Shown here: positions 53,225-62,342 of the stretch, piece after piece
How the letters are laid out: each line of letters starts with the position of its first letter
Numbering within the stretch: position 1 is the first letter of the stretch
Origin: Melioribacter roseus
Lineage (GTDB): Bacteria > Bacteroidota > Ignavibacteria > Ignavibacteriales > Melioribacteraceae
Length of the DNA stretch: 64,000 nt
NCBI GenBank assembly: GCA_020724265.1
Contig: DYHH01000012.1
Location: forward strand, 19,037 to 83,036
Direction: 5' to 3'
The notes under the pieces: model-generated
Told to the model about the DNA's origin: nothing
What the model saw: only the letters and a program-made list of their open reading frames with translations
Database searches by the model: none
Position numbers and translations under genes: made by a program

Positions 53225-53809
53225 ATGAAAACAAAAGTCATTATCAACTCTATTCTATTCTTGTTCTGCCTATCGCTGTTTAATCTCAACGTAACCGCAA
53301 AAGAAGTCAGGTATCTAACAGGATTTATTAACGAAGTTGACGGTAATTTAATCTTATTAACAAATAATCTTGCATGGCGAACCGATAGACACGTAACAGC
53401 GGTATCAATGCAGCCGATTATAATTGTTTTAGAAGAAGACAGAAATGAAGGTTTCGTTTATATTAAAAATGAAAAAGTAAATGTTACTTTGATGCAAAAT
53501 ACAGCCGCTGTCGGTAAAAATAAATTATATGTTCCCGCGTTGAATGAAAAACTAAATGTATATAGCATCGGAACTTTGGGTGAAGTTGAAAAAACAAACT
53601 CCGAGAAAGGCACAATTAAATTAAAGAACGGTCAAAACTACAAAGTGAAAACAGACGAAGACAAAGAAGAATTGAGTAATTGGTCTCCAGGTACCGAAGT
53701 GGTTTTATCAAAAAGTAATAACAATATTAGAATAACGAACATCATAACAACAAATTATGTAAGTGTTGTTTCCGAAACAACAACAGAGTCGGTAAAAACA
53801 ACTAATTAA
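53225..53809 (+). CDS. Exported hypothetical protein, first of a paralogous pair
   Basis: 194 residues. Signal peptide (1-25, cleavage near VTAK). Mature part: GFINEVDGNLILLTNN...RTDRHVTAVSMQPIIIVLEED...GFVYIKNEKVN, a beta-rich domain, then a second beta segment with KNGQNYKVKTDED. It aligns by eye with the next gene in the same order (AV-xxP-xxVxE...Y-xN-KVN). SD AAGGGGG. Gap to the next gene is 6 nt; all three genes (53225, 53816, 54360) form one operon. No function recognised. Confidence 0.8.
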   Translation: MKTKVIINSILFLFCLSLFNLNVTAKEVRYLTGFINEVDGNLILLTNNLAWRTDRHVTAVSMQPIIIVLEEDRNEGFVYIKNEKVNVTLMQNTAAVGKNKLYVPALNEKLNVYSIGTLGEVEKTNSEKGTIKLKNGQNYKVKTDEDKEELSNWSPGTEVVLSKSNNNIRITNIITTNYVSVVSETTTESVKTTN

Positions 53810-53815
53810 ATAAAA

Positions 53816-54355
53816 ATGAAAAAACATATTGCTGCACTTTCGATTTTGTCGTTTCTTCTAATTTCTTGTAGTGGTCTTGATTCAAGAACTTACTTTCAAG
53901 AAGTGGGGTATATTTATACGACAATCTCAAACGTAAATGATAGATCAGTCAGCTTTGCAAACGGAATGACAATTAGAACAAACAGAATAATTATTGCCGT
54001 TAATTCAACTCCCGTCTTACTTGTCATAGAAAATTATACGGGTGCCGGGTATTTTTATTTACGTAACAGCAAAGTCAATTTTTCCGGCTCAGGTGATATT
54101 GAAATTTTGGGAATGATGAAAGGAAAAATTCAATATGTTCAAAGTATAGATCAAGAAAATAGAATAATTAAATTAGTTGATGATTCGCAATGGTTTGTTC
54201 CAAACGATATAGAATGGAATGCCGCTAAAGAGTGGCTAACTAAACCTGATCTAATTATTCCCGATAACAAACCGCAGCATGGTGAGTTTTTTATCAACAT
54301 AGTAACAGCCGAAAGTGTTCTTGCAATTAATGTAGACAACACTAAAGCAGATTAG
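53816..54355 (+). CDS. Exported lipoprotein, second of a paralogous pair
   Basis: 179 residues. Signal with lipobox LLISC (about residue 14-18), so probably lipidated. The domain aligns with the preceding product: VGYIYTTISNVNDRSVSFAN, RTNRIIIAVNSTPVLLVIEN and GYFYLRNSKVNFSGSG. Start follows the previous stop by 6 nt without a strong SD, suggesting coupling. Function unknown; the pairing with a lipid anchor suggests a two-part envelope complex with the first protein. Confidence 0.8.
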   Translation: MKKHIAALSILSFLLISCSGLDSRTYFQEVGYIYTTISNVNDRSVSFANGMTIRTNRIIIAVNSTPVLLVIENYTGAGYFYLRNSKVNFSGSGDIEILGMMKGKIQYVQSIDQENRIIKLVDDSQWFVPNDIEWNAAKEWLTKPDLIIPDNKPQHGEFFINIVTAESVLAINVDNTKAD

Positions 54356-54359
54356 ATAA

Positions 54360-55535
54360 ATGAAAATACTTCTTCTTGTTCTACTTTTACCGGTTGTTAT
54401 ACTTTCACAATCAGGTTATGGAAAAGTATCGGGCAGAATATTAGATGAACAGACCAAATTTTCTGTCGAGGGTGTAAATATTTTTATCGCCAATTCTTTG
54501 GTCGGAACAAGTTCTAATAGAAACGGTTATTTTGAAATCGATAAAATTCCCCCCGGCAGATACAATCTTATTATTTCCCACCTTTCTTATGAGAACCAAA
54601 GTATTAGTGCCGATATAAAGAAAAATACAATCCTCAAGTTAGATTTAGAACTTCAGCCAAAACCAATTGAATTCCCCGAAATAGGCGTGAGCGATAAGTT
54701 TGATGATGAGTGGTGGAAAAATTTTGAAATTTTTAAAGCAGAACTTCTCGGCAAAACTTGGTTCGCTGAAGGGTGTGAAATTACTAATCCTTTTCACATT
54801 AACTTTTCTAAAAACAATGATGGTGTGTTATTTGCAAGTTGTGATGTCCCTATCCAAATTGAAAACAGAAGTTTAGGTTATAATGTTAATTACTTATTAA
54901 AACACTTCGAGTATAAAATCGGAAGTTTGAAATATGCAGGGCTTCCTTTTTTTGAAGAAATGAATTCTGACTATGCGGAGGACTTATTAGTTTGGCGGGA
55001 GAATAGGCTTGAAGCTTACATGGGCTCTCTACGTCATTTTCTGAGAGCTATAAGCGAGTTCTATACTTTAATCACAAAGGGAGAAGAAGAACTTAAAATA
55101 ATCCTTGATTATGATAATGTTACTGACGAAGGTGTAAGTTTTTCGTATGATCAAGATATGTATTTAAGCAAACACGGTTTCTCTGTTTTTCTAAACAGAC
55201 TCTATTCAAGCGCTTTTGGCAAAAGATATAGTTCTAAAATATTTAACGTACAGTCGGTTATTGACAGCTCCGAAAACCCTAATGAGCTTTTGTTTAGTTG
55301 TGACGATAGAATTGAGATCCAATATTTTAAAGAATATGATAAATTGAGTTACGATCCGCAGATTTCTTTTTTAAAACTTCATGCTGATTCTATTTATTTC
55401 GACAAACGAGGTCGTTACTATGATGAATTTAAAATTGAAGTAATGGGGTATATGGCTAAACAACGACTTGCTGAAATGCTTCCGTTTGAATATGAACCGA
55501 GTGATTCGTTAATTATCAATACAGATTTTAGATAA
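54360..55535 (+). CDS. Exported CarboxypepD_reg-like protein
   Basis: 391 residues. Signal peptide (1-16). Immunoglobulin-like CarboxypepD_reg-like domain (about 20-100, VSGRILDEQTKFSVEGVNIF, GRYNLIISHLSY), followed by a large domain (about 105-390) without recognised motifs but with many aromatic and acidic residues, possibly a DUF5686-like segment without barrel. No C-terminal sorting domain. Third gene of the operon, 4 nt after the lipoprotein stop. A GC-rich hairpin (55543-55561) follows. Confidence 0.78.
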   Translation: MKILLLVLLLPVVILSQSGYGKVSGRILDEQTKFSVEGVNIFIANSLVGTSSNRNGYFEIDKIPPGRYNLIISHLSYENQSISADIKKNTILKLDLELQPKPIEFPEIGVSDKFDDEWWKNFEIFKAELLGKTWFAEGCEITNPFHINFSKNNDGVLFASCDVPIQIENRSLGYNVNYLLKHFEYKIGSLKYAGLPFFEEMNSDYAEDLLVWRENRLEAYMGSLRHFLRAISEFYTLITKGEEELKIILDYDNVTDEGVSFSYDQDMYLSKHGFSVFLNRLYSSAFGKRYSSKIFNVQSVIDSSENPNELLFSCDDRIEIQYFKEYDKLSYDPQISFLKLHADSIYFDKRGRYYDEFKIEVMGYMAKQRLAEMLPFEYEPSDSLIINTDFR

Positions 55536-55542
55536 ATAAAAA

Positions 55543-55561
55543 CGCCGGCGTAAAGCCGGCG
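55543..55561. terminator. Hairpin between convergent genes
   Basis: CGCCGGC (55543-55549) pairs with GCCGGCG (55555-55561) around a GTAAA loop, just after the stop of the 391-residue gene and 10 nt before the end of the opposing PCuAC gene. Confidence 0.7.
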
Positions 55562-55570
55562 GCTAACAAT

Positions 55571-56107
55571 TTACATTTCCATTTTAGATTTTTCTTCTTT
55601 TGCCTGCATCTTCGGCATTCTATCTTCAACTTTAGCTTTTATTTTAAGTTCACCGGCTTGTTTAAATGCAAGCTTAAGCTCAATTTCTTGTTCCGCTAAA
55701 AGCTCTTCGTTTAGATTAATAAGCATAACATGATATGACATCGGTTTGAATTCTAAGACGGTTCCTGCTTCAATTACAATAAATTCAACTTCACGCATGC
55801 CCATCATATCGTCACCTTGTTTAAAGGTTTCATGGACTTCGGTTTTTTCAGCATAGTTTGATCGTGCCGCAACAAGTGTGTCATTGGAATTAGTGCTGTT
55901 AACCACACGAAAGAAAACACCCGTATTTCTGTTCTTTGCTGCCGGTCTAACCCAAGCGTCTTCAATCTGCAGAACAGATTCATCGGCTTTCATTGCTTTC
56001 TGTAATTCGGATTTTGCAGATTCCTTTTTTTCCGTACTTTCTTCTTTCTTTTCTTGACATCCGAAAAAGATAAACAGTGATAAGATAATTATCATTAACT
56101 TTTTCAT
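55571..56107 (-). CDS. PCu(A)C-type periplasmic copper chaperone
   Basis: 178 residues, lipoprotein (FIFFGC, about residue 13-17). Lysine/glutamate linker (about 20-40), then the PCuAC domain with DAWVRPAAKNRNTGVFF, VHETF, MMGMREV and YHVMLINL, providing the His/Met copper ligands. It delivers Cu(I) to the CuA site of cytochrome oxidase. Ends in a Met/Lys-rich tail (KMQAKEEKSKMEM) that may also bind copper. It follows the Sco gene by 15 nt on the same strand; the two form a copper-delivery operon. Confidence 0.9.
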   Translation of the reverse strand: MKKLMIIILSLFIFFGCQEKKEESTEKKESAKSELQKAMKADESVLQIEDAWVRPAAKNRNTGVFFRVVNSTNSNDTLVAARSNYAEKTEVHETFKQGDDMMGMREVEFIVIEAGTVLEFKPMSYHVMLINLNEELLAEQEIELKLAFKQAGELKIKAKVEDRMPKMQAKEEKSKMEM

Positions 56108-56122
56108 TACGCACCTCTCATT

Positions 56123-56740
56123 TTAGTTAAGTAAAGTTTTTATATCGTTTACGATTTTTTCAATATTAAGTTCGCTGCCTAAATATGAAGCTCGGATTCT
56201 TCCCTCTTTGTCCATTAAATTAATGCGATCTGTATGAACATAAAAATACATCATCTCGCCGCTTGCCATTTTAGTCGAATCACTCGGTACGGCAACAACT
56301 CCTACATCTCTCATAACTTGATCTGTTGTACTTTTATCGCCGGTCAGGAAAATCCAATTACTCGTATCCAATCTTCTAACTTCGGCATATTCTTTCAAAA
56401 CAGAAGGAGTATCATATTCCGGATCAAAAGTAATCGTAACAAATTCTACTCCCGTAATATTCTCTTTTTTCAATGCTTCCTGAACTAAACGCATGTTGTT
56501 TGTCGTAAGGGGACAAATATCCGGACAATTTGTAAAAACATATCCTATAACCGCAACTTTTCCTTTAAGGTTTTCGGGATAAATTACTTCAACGCTGTCC
56601 TGATTAAATAACACATATTTCTTTTCCGATAAATCATCTTCAATTGGAAGCGAATCTCCGCAATTAATTAGTATAAACGCGGGTAGAATTACCAGTAATA
56701 AATATTTTAGTGTTTTTTTCGAGAAGATATTATTTGTCAT
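56123..56740 (-). CDS. Sco1/SenC-family copper chaperone
   Basis: 205 residues. N-terminal hydrophobic segment with a possible lipobox (LINC, Cys 27), then a thioredoxin-like fold with CPDIC (C72, C76) and a later conserved His (FYVHTDRI). Metallates the CuA centre of cytochrome oxidase and works with the PCuAC protein encoded 15 nt downstream. The oxidase genes are not in this window. Confidence 0.92.
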   Translation of the reverse strand: MTNNIFSKKTLKYLLLVILPAFILINCGDSLPIEDDLSEKKYVLFNQDSVEVIYPENLKGKVAVIGYVFTNCPDICPLTTNNMRLVQEALKKENITGVEFVTITFDPEYDTPSVLKEYAEVRRLDTSNWIFLTGDKSTTDQVMRDVGVVAVPSDSTKMASGEMMYFYVHTDRINLMDKEGRIRASYLGSELNIEKIVNDIKTLLN

Positions 56741-56842
56741 TTTATTTCCATCATAAATTAATTGAATTCATTAGATGAAAGGAAAAACAAGTTGATTCAA
56801 ACAGAGAGATGTTAATGAATTAAAATTAAGAAAAAGTTTTCA

Positions 56843-56850
56843 TACATTTG
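56843..56850 (+). promoter_or_regulatory. TAnnTTTG element upstream of the T9SS nuclease-like gene
   Basis: TACATTTG at 56843-56850, 32 nt before the ATG at 56883. A fair match to the Bacteroidetes -7 element; a -33 element is not clear. Confidence 0.3.
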
Positions 56851-56882
56851 TTTTTATACTATACAACAATCGAAAAAGTTAC

Positions 56883-58682
56883 ATGAAAAAAATACTCTTT
56901 ATATTATTATTTGTCTCTTTCCTTTTTGCACAGAAAAGAATTTTAATCGATGAAGATTTCAGTGATTGGGATAATGTAGAAACTTTCTATGAGGATCCTG
57001 CCGGCGATAATCTTTACGGAACGTTTGATTTCAAAACTATGTGGGTCACTAACGATGACGAAAATCTTTATATAAGAATTCAAACCACTCAAAATATTGT
57101 TCTTGTTAATAATTCCACCGACGGTGTGTATATGACGCTTTATATAGATACCGATAATGATGCCTCAACCGGGAAGTCAATTGACGGAATGGGTGCCGAG
57201 CTTGAATATACTTTCGGAACAAGACGCGGCAGAAGTTATTTAACTGTTGAAAGAACAATATATCATGACGATATCGGTTTTATCGGTGCACCGACTTTCT
57301 CGGGTAATGAATTTGAATTTGCAATTAGCAGAGATGCACGTATTTCCGGGCTGCCTTTTTTTTCAAGCAATACCATTAAAATAAAATTTGTTGCTTATAC
57401 CTCGTCATCATTAAGCGCTTACTATGATCGCACCCCGGACTTGGGTGGTTTTGAATATACTTTTCAATCAGGCGAAATTGACCCGCCCCCTTCGTTTTCG
57501 ATTAACAAGCAAAGAGTGGAAGATCTCAGAATAATGGCTTATAACATTGAACGGGATAATATTACAAACGACACCCCCGATATACAACAGAAGTTTAACA
57601 ATGTGTTCTCCGCTATTAAACCTGATATAATTGGTTTTTCTGAAGTATATTCTTCGTCTTCTCAAGCTGTTGCAGATAGAGTTGAAAATTATTTGCCTTC
57701 AAGTGATGGACAGCAGTGGTATAACAGAAAAATTACCGGTTATGATGTTGTCTTGGTAAGCAGATTCACAATAAAAAATAGTTATCCGATTGAGACAAGA
57801 AATGTTTCAGATGCACATAATGCATCAAGCGCTTTTTTATTAGACTTACGTCCGAAATATGAATCAGATATGTTAGTAATCGTTGCACATCCAAAGTGCT
57901 GCTTAACCGATGGTTCGGAAGATTCCAAACGTCAAAATCAGTTTGATGCCATTATGGCTTTTCTTCGCAATGCAATGAATAGCGGCGGTATATTGACAAT
58001 TCCACCGAACATTCCGGTTGTTATAATGGGTGATATGAATCTTGTCGGCGACAGAAGACAATACAACACTTTGATCACGGGTAATATTTATTACAATGGA
58101 TTATGGGGTGAAGACTTTGCTCCTGATTGGGACGGCAGTAATCTTGATGATGCGAAACCGTATGTATCAAATGTAGGTATGACATACACAACAAATGCCG
58201 GAAGTTATCCTCCCGGGAGATTAGATTTTATTGTTTACTCGGGTTCCGTAATGAAGTTGGTAAATAGCTATAGTTTTGATACAAAAAAATTATCACCCGA
58301 ACTATTGAATGAATACGGATTAAATACAAACGATACCGAAGTTTCGGATCACTTACCCGTCGTTGCGGATTTTGATTTATCGCCGATTGTTGATGTTAAA
58401 AAAAAAGATGAGACACCAAAAGAATTTGGATTAATGCAGAATTACCCGAACCCGTTTAATCCAACTACCAGTATCAAGTATCAAGTAGCAAGTATCGAGA
58501 GAGTTACTTTGATAGTTTATGATATTCTTGGAAGAGAAATAAGAACATTGATTAACAAACAAATCCAACCAGGAGAATATGAAGTTCAATTTGATGCAAG
58601 TAGCTTACCAAGCGGAATTTATTATTACAGGTTAACCGTCGGGGATTATACTCAAACAAAGAAGATGGTTTTGTTGAGGTAA
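56883..58682 (+). CDS. T9SS-exported endonuclease/exonuclease/phosphatase-family protein
   Basis: 599 residues. Signal peptide (1-17). N-terminal beta-sandwich (about 20-195, DLYIRIQT-like strands and GTRRGRSYLTVERT). EEP domain (about 215-500): IMAYNIERDN, IIGFSEVYSS (catalytic Glu), VVIMGDMNLVGD, RLDFIVYS and SDHLPVVADF, all EEP motifs. C-terminal T9SS sorting domain of the KYQVASIE subtype. Surface nuclease or phosphodiesterase; substrate unknown. Confidence 0.9.
   Translation: MKKILFILLFVSFLFAQKRILIDEDFSDWDNVETFYEDPAGDNLYGTFDFKTMWVTNDDENLYIRIQTTQNIVLVNNSTDGVYMTLYIDTDNDASTGKSIDGMGAELEYTFGTRRGRSYLTVERTIYHDDIGFIGAPTFSGNEFEFAISRDARISGLPFFSSNTIKIKFVAYTSSSLSAYYDRTPDLGGFEYTFQSGEIDPPPSFSINKQRVEDLRIMAYNIERDNITNDTPDIQQKFNNVFSAIKPDIIGFSEVYSSSSQAVADRVENYLPSSDGQQWYNRKITGYDVVLVSRFTIKNSYPIETRNVSDAHNASSAFLLDLRPKYESDMLVIVAHPKCCLTDGSEDSKRQNQFDAIMAFLRNAMNSGGILTIPPNIPVVIMGDMNLVGDRRQYNTLITGNIYYNGLWGEDFAPDWDGSNLDDAKPYVSNVGMTYTTNAGSYPPGRLDFIVYSGSVMKLVNSYSFDTKKLSPELLNEYGLNTNDTEVSDHLPVVADFDLSPIVDVKKKDETPKEFGLMQNYPNPFNPTTSIKYQVASIERVTLIVYDILGREIRTLINKQIQPGEYEVQFDASSLPSGIYYYRLTVGDYTQTKKMVLLR
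58476..58499 (+). repeat. 7-nt tandem repeat in sorting-domain cassette (copy 5, extended)
   Basis: Same 24-nt core as the other four copies. Here it is preceded by one more unit (AGTATC at 58470-58475), giving four tandem 7-nt-like units across SIKYQVASIE. Confidence 0.75.
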
Positions 58683-58819
58683 ATATATAGGAAATAAAGA
58701 CCATTATTCCAGATTTCATATTATTATTTATAATAAACAATATGAAAAGCCATATATGTTTTCTTATATTATAACTATAAGATTTTTATATGCATATATT
58801 TTAGTATATCGGAGGAAAA

Positions 58820-61678
58820 ATGTTTGATTATTTTTTCAAAAATGTATTAATTTTATTTATTCTTTTTCAGTTTAGTTTTGCTCAGCATATTCCCAGCGAT
58901 GAAAGGGGAGACCCACGATGGAGAGAAAAATCAATTATTGAAACAAACAATGTTAGAACATCTATTTTTAATTTTGGACAGACTGGGAGATTAAGTAGTG
59001 AGTATTCAACGTTAGAGCAGCCGGCTTATGAATGGCCAAAAGAAAGTGGGCATATATATTTGGCGTTAACACAATTTTTGATTGGCGCTGAAGTTGAAGA
59101 TAAAGAGGGTGAAACCCGGCGTATAATTATCACAGGAAACTATAGACATTCACCACAAGGGGAAACATGGAACTTTGAACCAGTTCCTGGTTATTTTAAT
59201 TCAGAAAATTTTTTAATTTCCAAGAAGATAGCAAGCAGTAAATATACTCAAACTTGGCCAGAATATTGGCCGGATAAACTAAACGACAACTCTGACCCAG
59301 GATGGAACGGCGCCTGGAATAGTTATTTCGGTAAAAATTATTTTATCCCGGGTGAGGAACTTTTTTTTAGAATGTCGGATAATCTATATCGTAGGTATAA
59401 TTATTTCCCGGACTCAACAGATACAACAAGAGGGGGGTTGGGATTACTTGTTGATTGTCGTGTATTTCAATTTGATGAAGTTCCATTCCGCGATATGATT
59501 TTTTATTCATATGTGATCAAAAATGATGGAACAGAGTCACTAAATAAAATGGGTTTATCGTTATGGGTTTCCAGCCTATTAGGAGGAGATGCTGATTCGC
59601 AAGACGATTTGGTTAATTACGATACAACGAACAACATAATTTGGTTTTATGATCTAGACAACCGTGCACCATTGTTTGGGAATGAGCGTGTAGGTATGTT
59701 TTCTATTTCGTACTTAAAAACACCAAATATAGTTGACGGAGACAAAGAGCTTGGTATAACGAATATTCAAAAAATTGCTGCAGGTGTTTTAAATATAAAT
59801 AGTGATCAGGCAATGTGGGACGACTTTATGATACCAGGTAAATTTTTTAATCAGTGGCCCCATGTTGGAGGTGATTATAGTTACTTTATATCTTCATCCT
59901 ATTTTGATCTAATGCCTGGAGAAACTGAAGAATTAATTTTCTCCATTATTTTTAACACTGCTAGAACAATCCCTGGTCAGCATGCAACAATTGAGGATTT
60001 TATAGAAAAACACTTAGTTGCAGAAGCACTTTACAACTCTGGATTTCAAAATGGTGATTTCGAATTAAGTTTCTTAAACGACCCTTCCAACAAATCTCTA
60101 AGCGGTGAAGTTGAGGTATCTTGGAATATAGCGGGAAACGAGGGAAATGCAATCAGTTTTGTCTATCACTCTTCCGATTACGGCAATAAGTGGGAAATTA
60201 TCGGTATTGATTCAATAGGGATTAACAAAATTATTTGGGATACTGATCAGTTTTCTGACGGTGTGCTAAACAAATTACTAATATATTCTTTTGCTGATAA
60301 TGGTTATCACAGCGTGTCTTCAGAAGCATTTATTATAAACAAAAACGATGAAGATGCTAAACCGCAGATTTATATTATTAAGCCTGAAAGAGACGAAGAA
60401 ATATCAGGGATATATCCATTACGATGGATTGGAGGTGATGCAGAAAAAGAGGATGTATTAATTGAAGTATTTTATAAAGCTGGTTTAAATAGCCATCCTG
60501 AAAGAATTTTTTCAACGACAGAGGAAGAAGGGACATATCAATGGAATACTTTTGATTATGCTAATTCTAACCAAGGTTTTATATATGCAACAATCTCCAC
60601 AGAAAATGATGTAACAGAATATCAAACCCCTCCATTTAAATTGTATAATGAAAGAACAATTATAGACGATATGGATGAGTTAGAAAACATACCTGCTACT
60701 GGTTGGGTTAAATACTTCGTAGCGGACTCGTCAAAGCTTACTGGTGATACTTATTTGTTGGAATTCAGTCAGACCACCCAACATGACGAACTCCAATTTA
60801 ATGTGTATAATTTTACAACCGGCACTCAATTACTAAACAATATAGTTATAGTTGACAGCACAACTGAAAGCCCAAGTTTTGATGGGCTACGTTTAGTGAT
60901 TAAGAATGATCCATTTGATTTTATAGAACATAAATCCGGGTGGAATTCTCAAGAAGTAATTCCATTTATATTTGAAAATGTGTCTGCAGGTATTGACAAA
61001 GGTATTGACGACAGGGAAGATTATCAAATAATTTTTTCTGATAATATACTAGATACTTCCACAACAATGTACTTTACTAATTACACTTTTGAATCAATGC
61101 CTGTGAATTTCACGGTAAAAAGTTTGATTACAGGGGAAACTCTTCCTTTCGGATTTATAGAGCTTGATGAATCAACCGGTCCTGGAAAATTTTCTATATC
61201 CGGGGCTTCCAGGGATAGAATTGTAATGTTAAAAAAAGATAATGACCAAATCTTTACAAATTGGATTTACTTAGAGACGGGATTTGAATCTGTATATAGA
61301 CACCCCGAATCAGGAGATACATTAAATGTATTTCAGAAGAGACCTTTTCTTGTTGGAGATTCTCTATTTTTTAGTCCCGATATTGTGAACTCAATTGCAG
61401 ATGAAATTATTATTCGTACATATGAACTTTCTCAGAATTATCCGAATCCATTTAATCCTATAACGAGGATAATTTATCAAATATCTAAACCTGGTTTTGT
61501 AAAAATAAAAATTTTTGATGTGTTGGGTAGGGAAATAGAAACTCTTGTTAATGATTATAAAAACAGCGGCAAGTATGAAATATATTTCAATGCATCAAAT
61601 TTTTCGAGCGGTGTTTACGTTTATAGAATGGAGATTAATAATTACTTTGACAGCAAGAAAATGATGCTAATAAAATAA
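58820..61678 (+). CDS. Large T9SS-exported hypothetical protein
   Basis: 952 residues. Signal peptide (1-22). An N-terminal segment opening with DERGDPRWREKSIIETNNVR and TSIFNFGQTGRL (about 26-58) belongs to a family I recall from Ignavibacteria surface proteins, function unknown. Long beta-rich middle with repeated fibronectin-like modules (about 415-620), then a T9SS sorting domain (NYPNPFNPITR, last ~80 residues). SD GGAGG. Largest cargo of the window. Confidence 0.82.
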   Translation: MFDYFFKNVLILFILFQFSFAQHIPSDERGDPRWREKSIIETNNVRTSIFNFGQTGRLSSEYSTLEQPAYEWPKESGHIYLALTQFLIGAEVEDKEGETRRIIITGNYRHSPQGETWNFEPVPGYFNSENFLISKKIASSKYTQTWPEYWPDKLNDNSDPGWNGAWNSYFGKNYFIPGEELFFRMSDNLYRRYNYFPDSTDTTRGGLGLLVDCRVFQFDEVPFRDMIFYSYVIKNDGTESLNKMGLSLWVSSLLGGDADSQDDLVNYDTTNNIIWFYDLDNRAPLFGNERVGMFSISYLKTPNIVDGDKELGITNIQKIAAGVLNINSDQAMWDDFMIPGKFFNQWPHVGGDYSYFISSSYFDLMPGETEELIFSIIFNTARTIPGQHATIEDFIEKHLVAEALYNSGFQNGDFELSFLNDPSNKSLSGEVEVSWNIAGNEGNAISFVYHSSDYGNKWEIIGIDSIGINKIIWDTDQFSDGVLNKLLIYSFADNGYHSVSSEAFIINKNDEDAKPQIYIIKPERDEEISGIYPLRWIGGDAEKEDVLIEVFYKAGLNSHPERIFSTTEEEGTYQWNTFDYANSNQGFIYATISTENDVTEYQTPPFKLYNERTIIDDMDELENIPATGWVKYFVADSSKLTGDTYLLEFSQTTQHDELQFNVYNFTTGTQLLNNIVIVDSTTESPSFDGLRLVIKNDPFDFIEHKSGWNSQEVIPFIFENVSAGIDKGIDDREDYQIIFSDNILDTSTTMYFTNYTFESMPVNFTVKSLITGETLPFGFIELDESTGPGKFSISGASRDRIVMLKKDNDQIFTNWIYLETGFESVYRHPESGDTLNVFQKRPFLVGDSLFFSPDIVNSIADEIIIRTYELSQNYPNPFNPITRIIYQISKPGFVKIKIFDVLGREIETLVNDYKNSGKYEIYFNASNFSSGVYVYRMEINNYFDSKKMMLIK

Positions 61679-61769
61679 CGACAAATGTTGTCTCAGAAAA
61701 TTTTAAAATATTAATGCAGTAATGCCGGTAAAAAATCTTTTTAATCTATTTTTCAACCTTGATGAAACT

Positions 61770-62141
61770 CTAAACGCCATCTTCAAAATTTTCTATATAA
61801 CTGTTTAATTTACCGGTTAAAAATTGTTCTAATACATCTTTAATCTGAAGTCGCGAAGTTGTTATTACACCTATCCCATACTGTTGAAAATTTGATAACG
61901 TTTTTTTATCCATTATTCCCGCTATAATATAATTAACATCAAACTGATTAATGTATCCGGGAAGTTGACCTTGACTTTTTTGGTGACCATTAAGTGGATT
62001 GAAGTAAGTTTCTTTTTGAACAACTATTTTTTTAGGATTAATTTCACACAAAACAAATTTTGAGCATCGGCTGAAATTTTCCGCAACTACATAAGTATTG
62101 CCCGGAAGTTCTTCAATGGCAATTGCAATTCGTTGATTCAT
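61770..62141 (-). CDS. NifX/NifB-like iron-molybdenum-cofactor-binding family protein
   Basis: 123 residues. Dinitrogenase iron-molybdenum cofactor fold: RIAIAIEE at the start, FSRCSKFVLCEI (Cys pair), then a central YIIAGIMDKKTLSNFQQYGI and a C-terminal helix. Members without nif genes nearby occur in many anaerobes and may handle Fe-S or metal clusters. No nitrogenase genes are in the window, so nitrogen fixation is not implied. Confidence 0.78.
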   Translation of the reverse strand: MNQRIAIAIEELPGNTYVVAENFSRCSKFVLCEINPKKIVVQKETYFNPLNGHQKSQGQLPGYINQFDVNYIIAGIMDKKTLSNFQQYGIGVITTSRLQIKDVLEQFLTGKLNSYIENFEDGV

Positions 62142-62189
62142 TAAAAGCCTATTTTTATTTTGGATTTATTTTATATTTGATTACTGCGG

Positions 62190-62218
62190 AGGCATGGCGG
62201 GTAGCCGCCACCATGCCT
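62190..62218. other. GC-rich hairpin upstream of the SDR gene region
   Basis: AGGCATGG (62190-62197) pairs with CCATGCCT (62211-62218); inside, CGG pairs with CCG around GTAG, with a 3-nt bulge. It lies between the NifX-like gene start and the SDR gene stop on the minus strand, so a terminator of the SDR gene is likely. Confidence 0.5.
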
Positions 62219-62342
62219 ATTGCCGGATGGATTTCATCGACTCTATTTTCTCATTTCCCCTGAAGATATTTGTGTCGTTGCCATCAGGTCAATCTCCGCA
62301 TATTATTTTGCATTATTCTATAACTACGGCGAATTCTTCGCT

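Noticed and set aside
61770..62141. Inferring nitrogen fixation from the NifX-like gene
   Set aside because: No nifHDK or other nitrogenase gene is present, and this family is common outside nif clusters.
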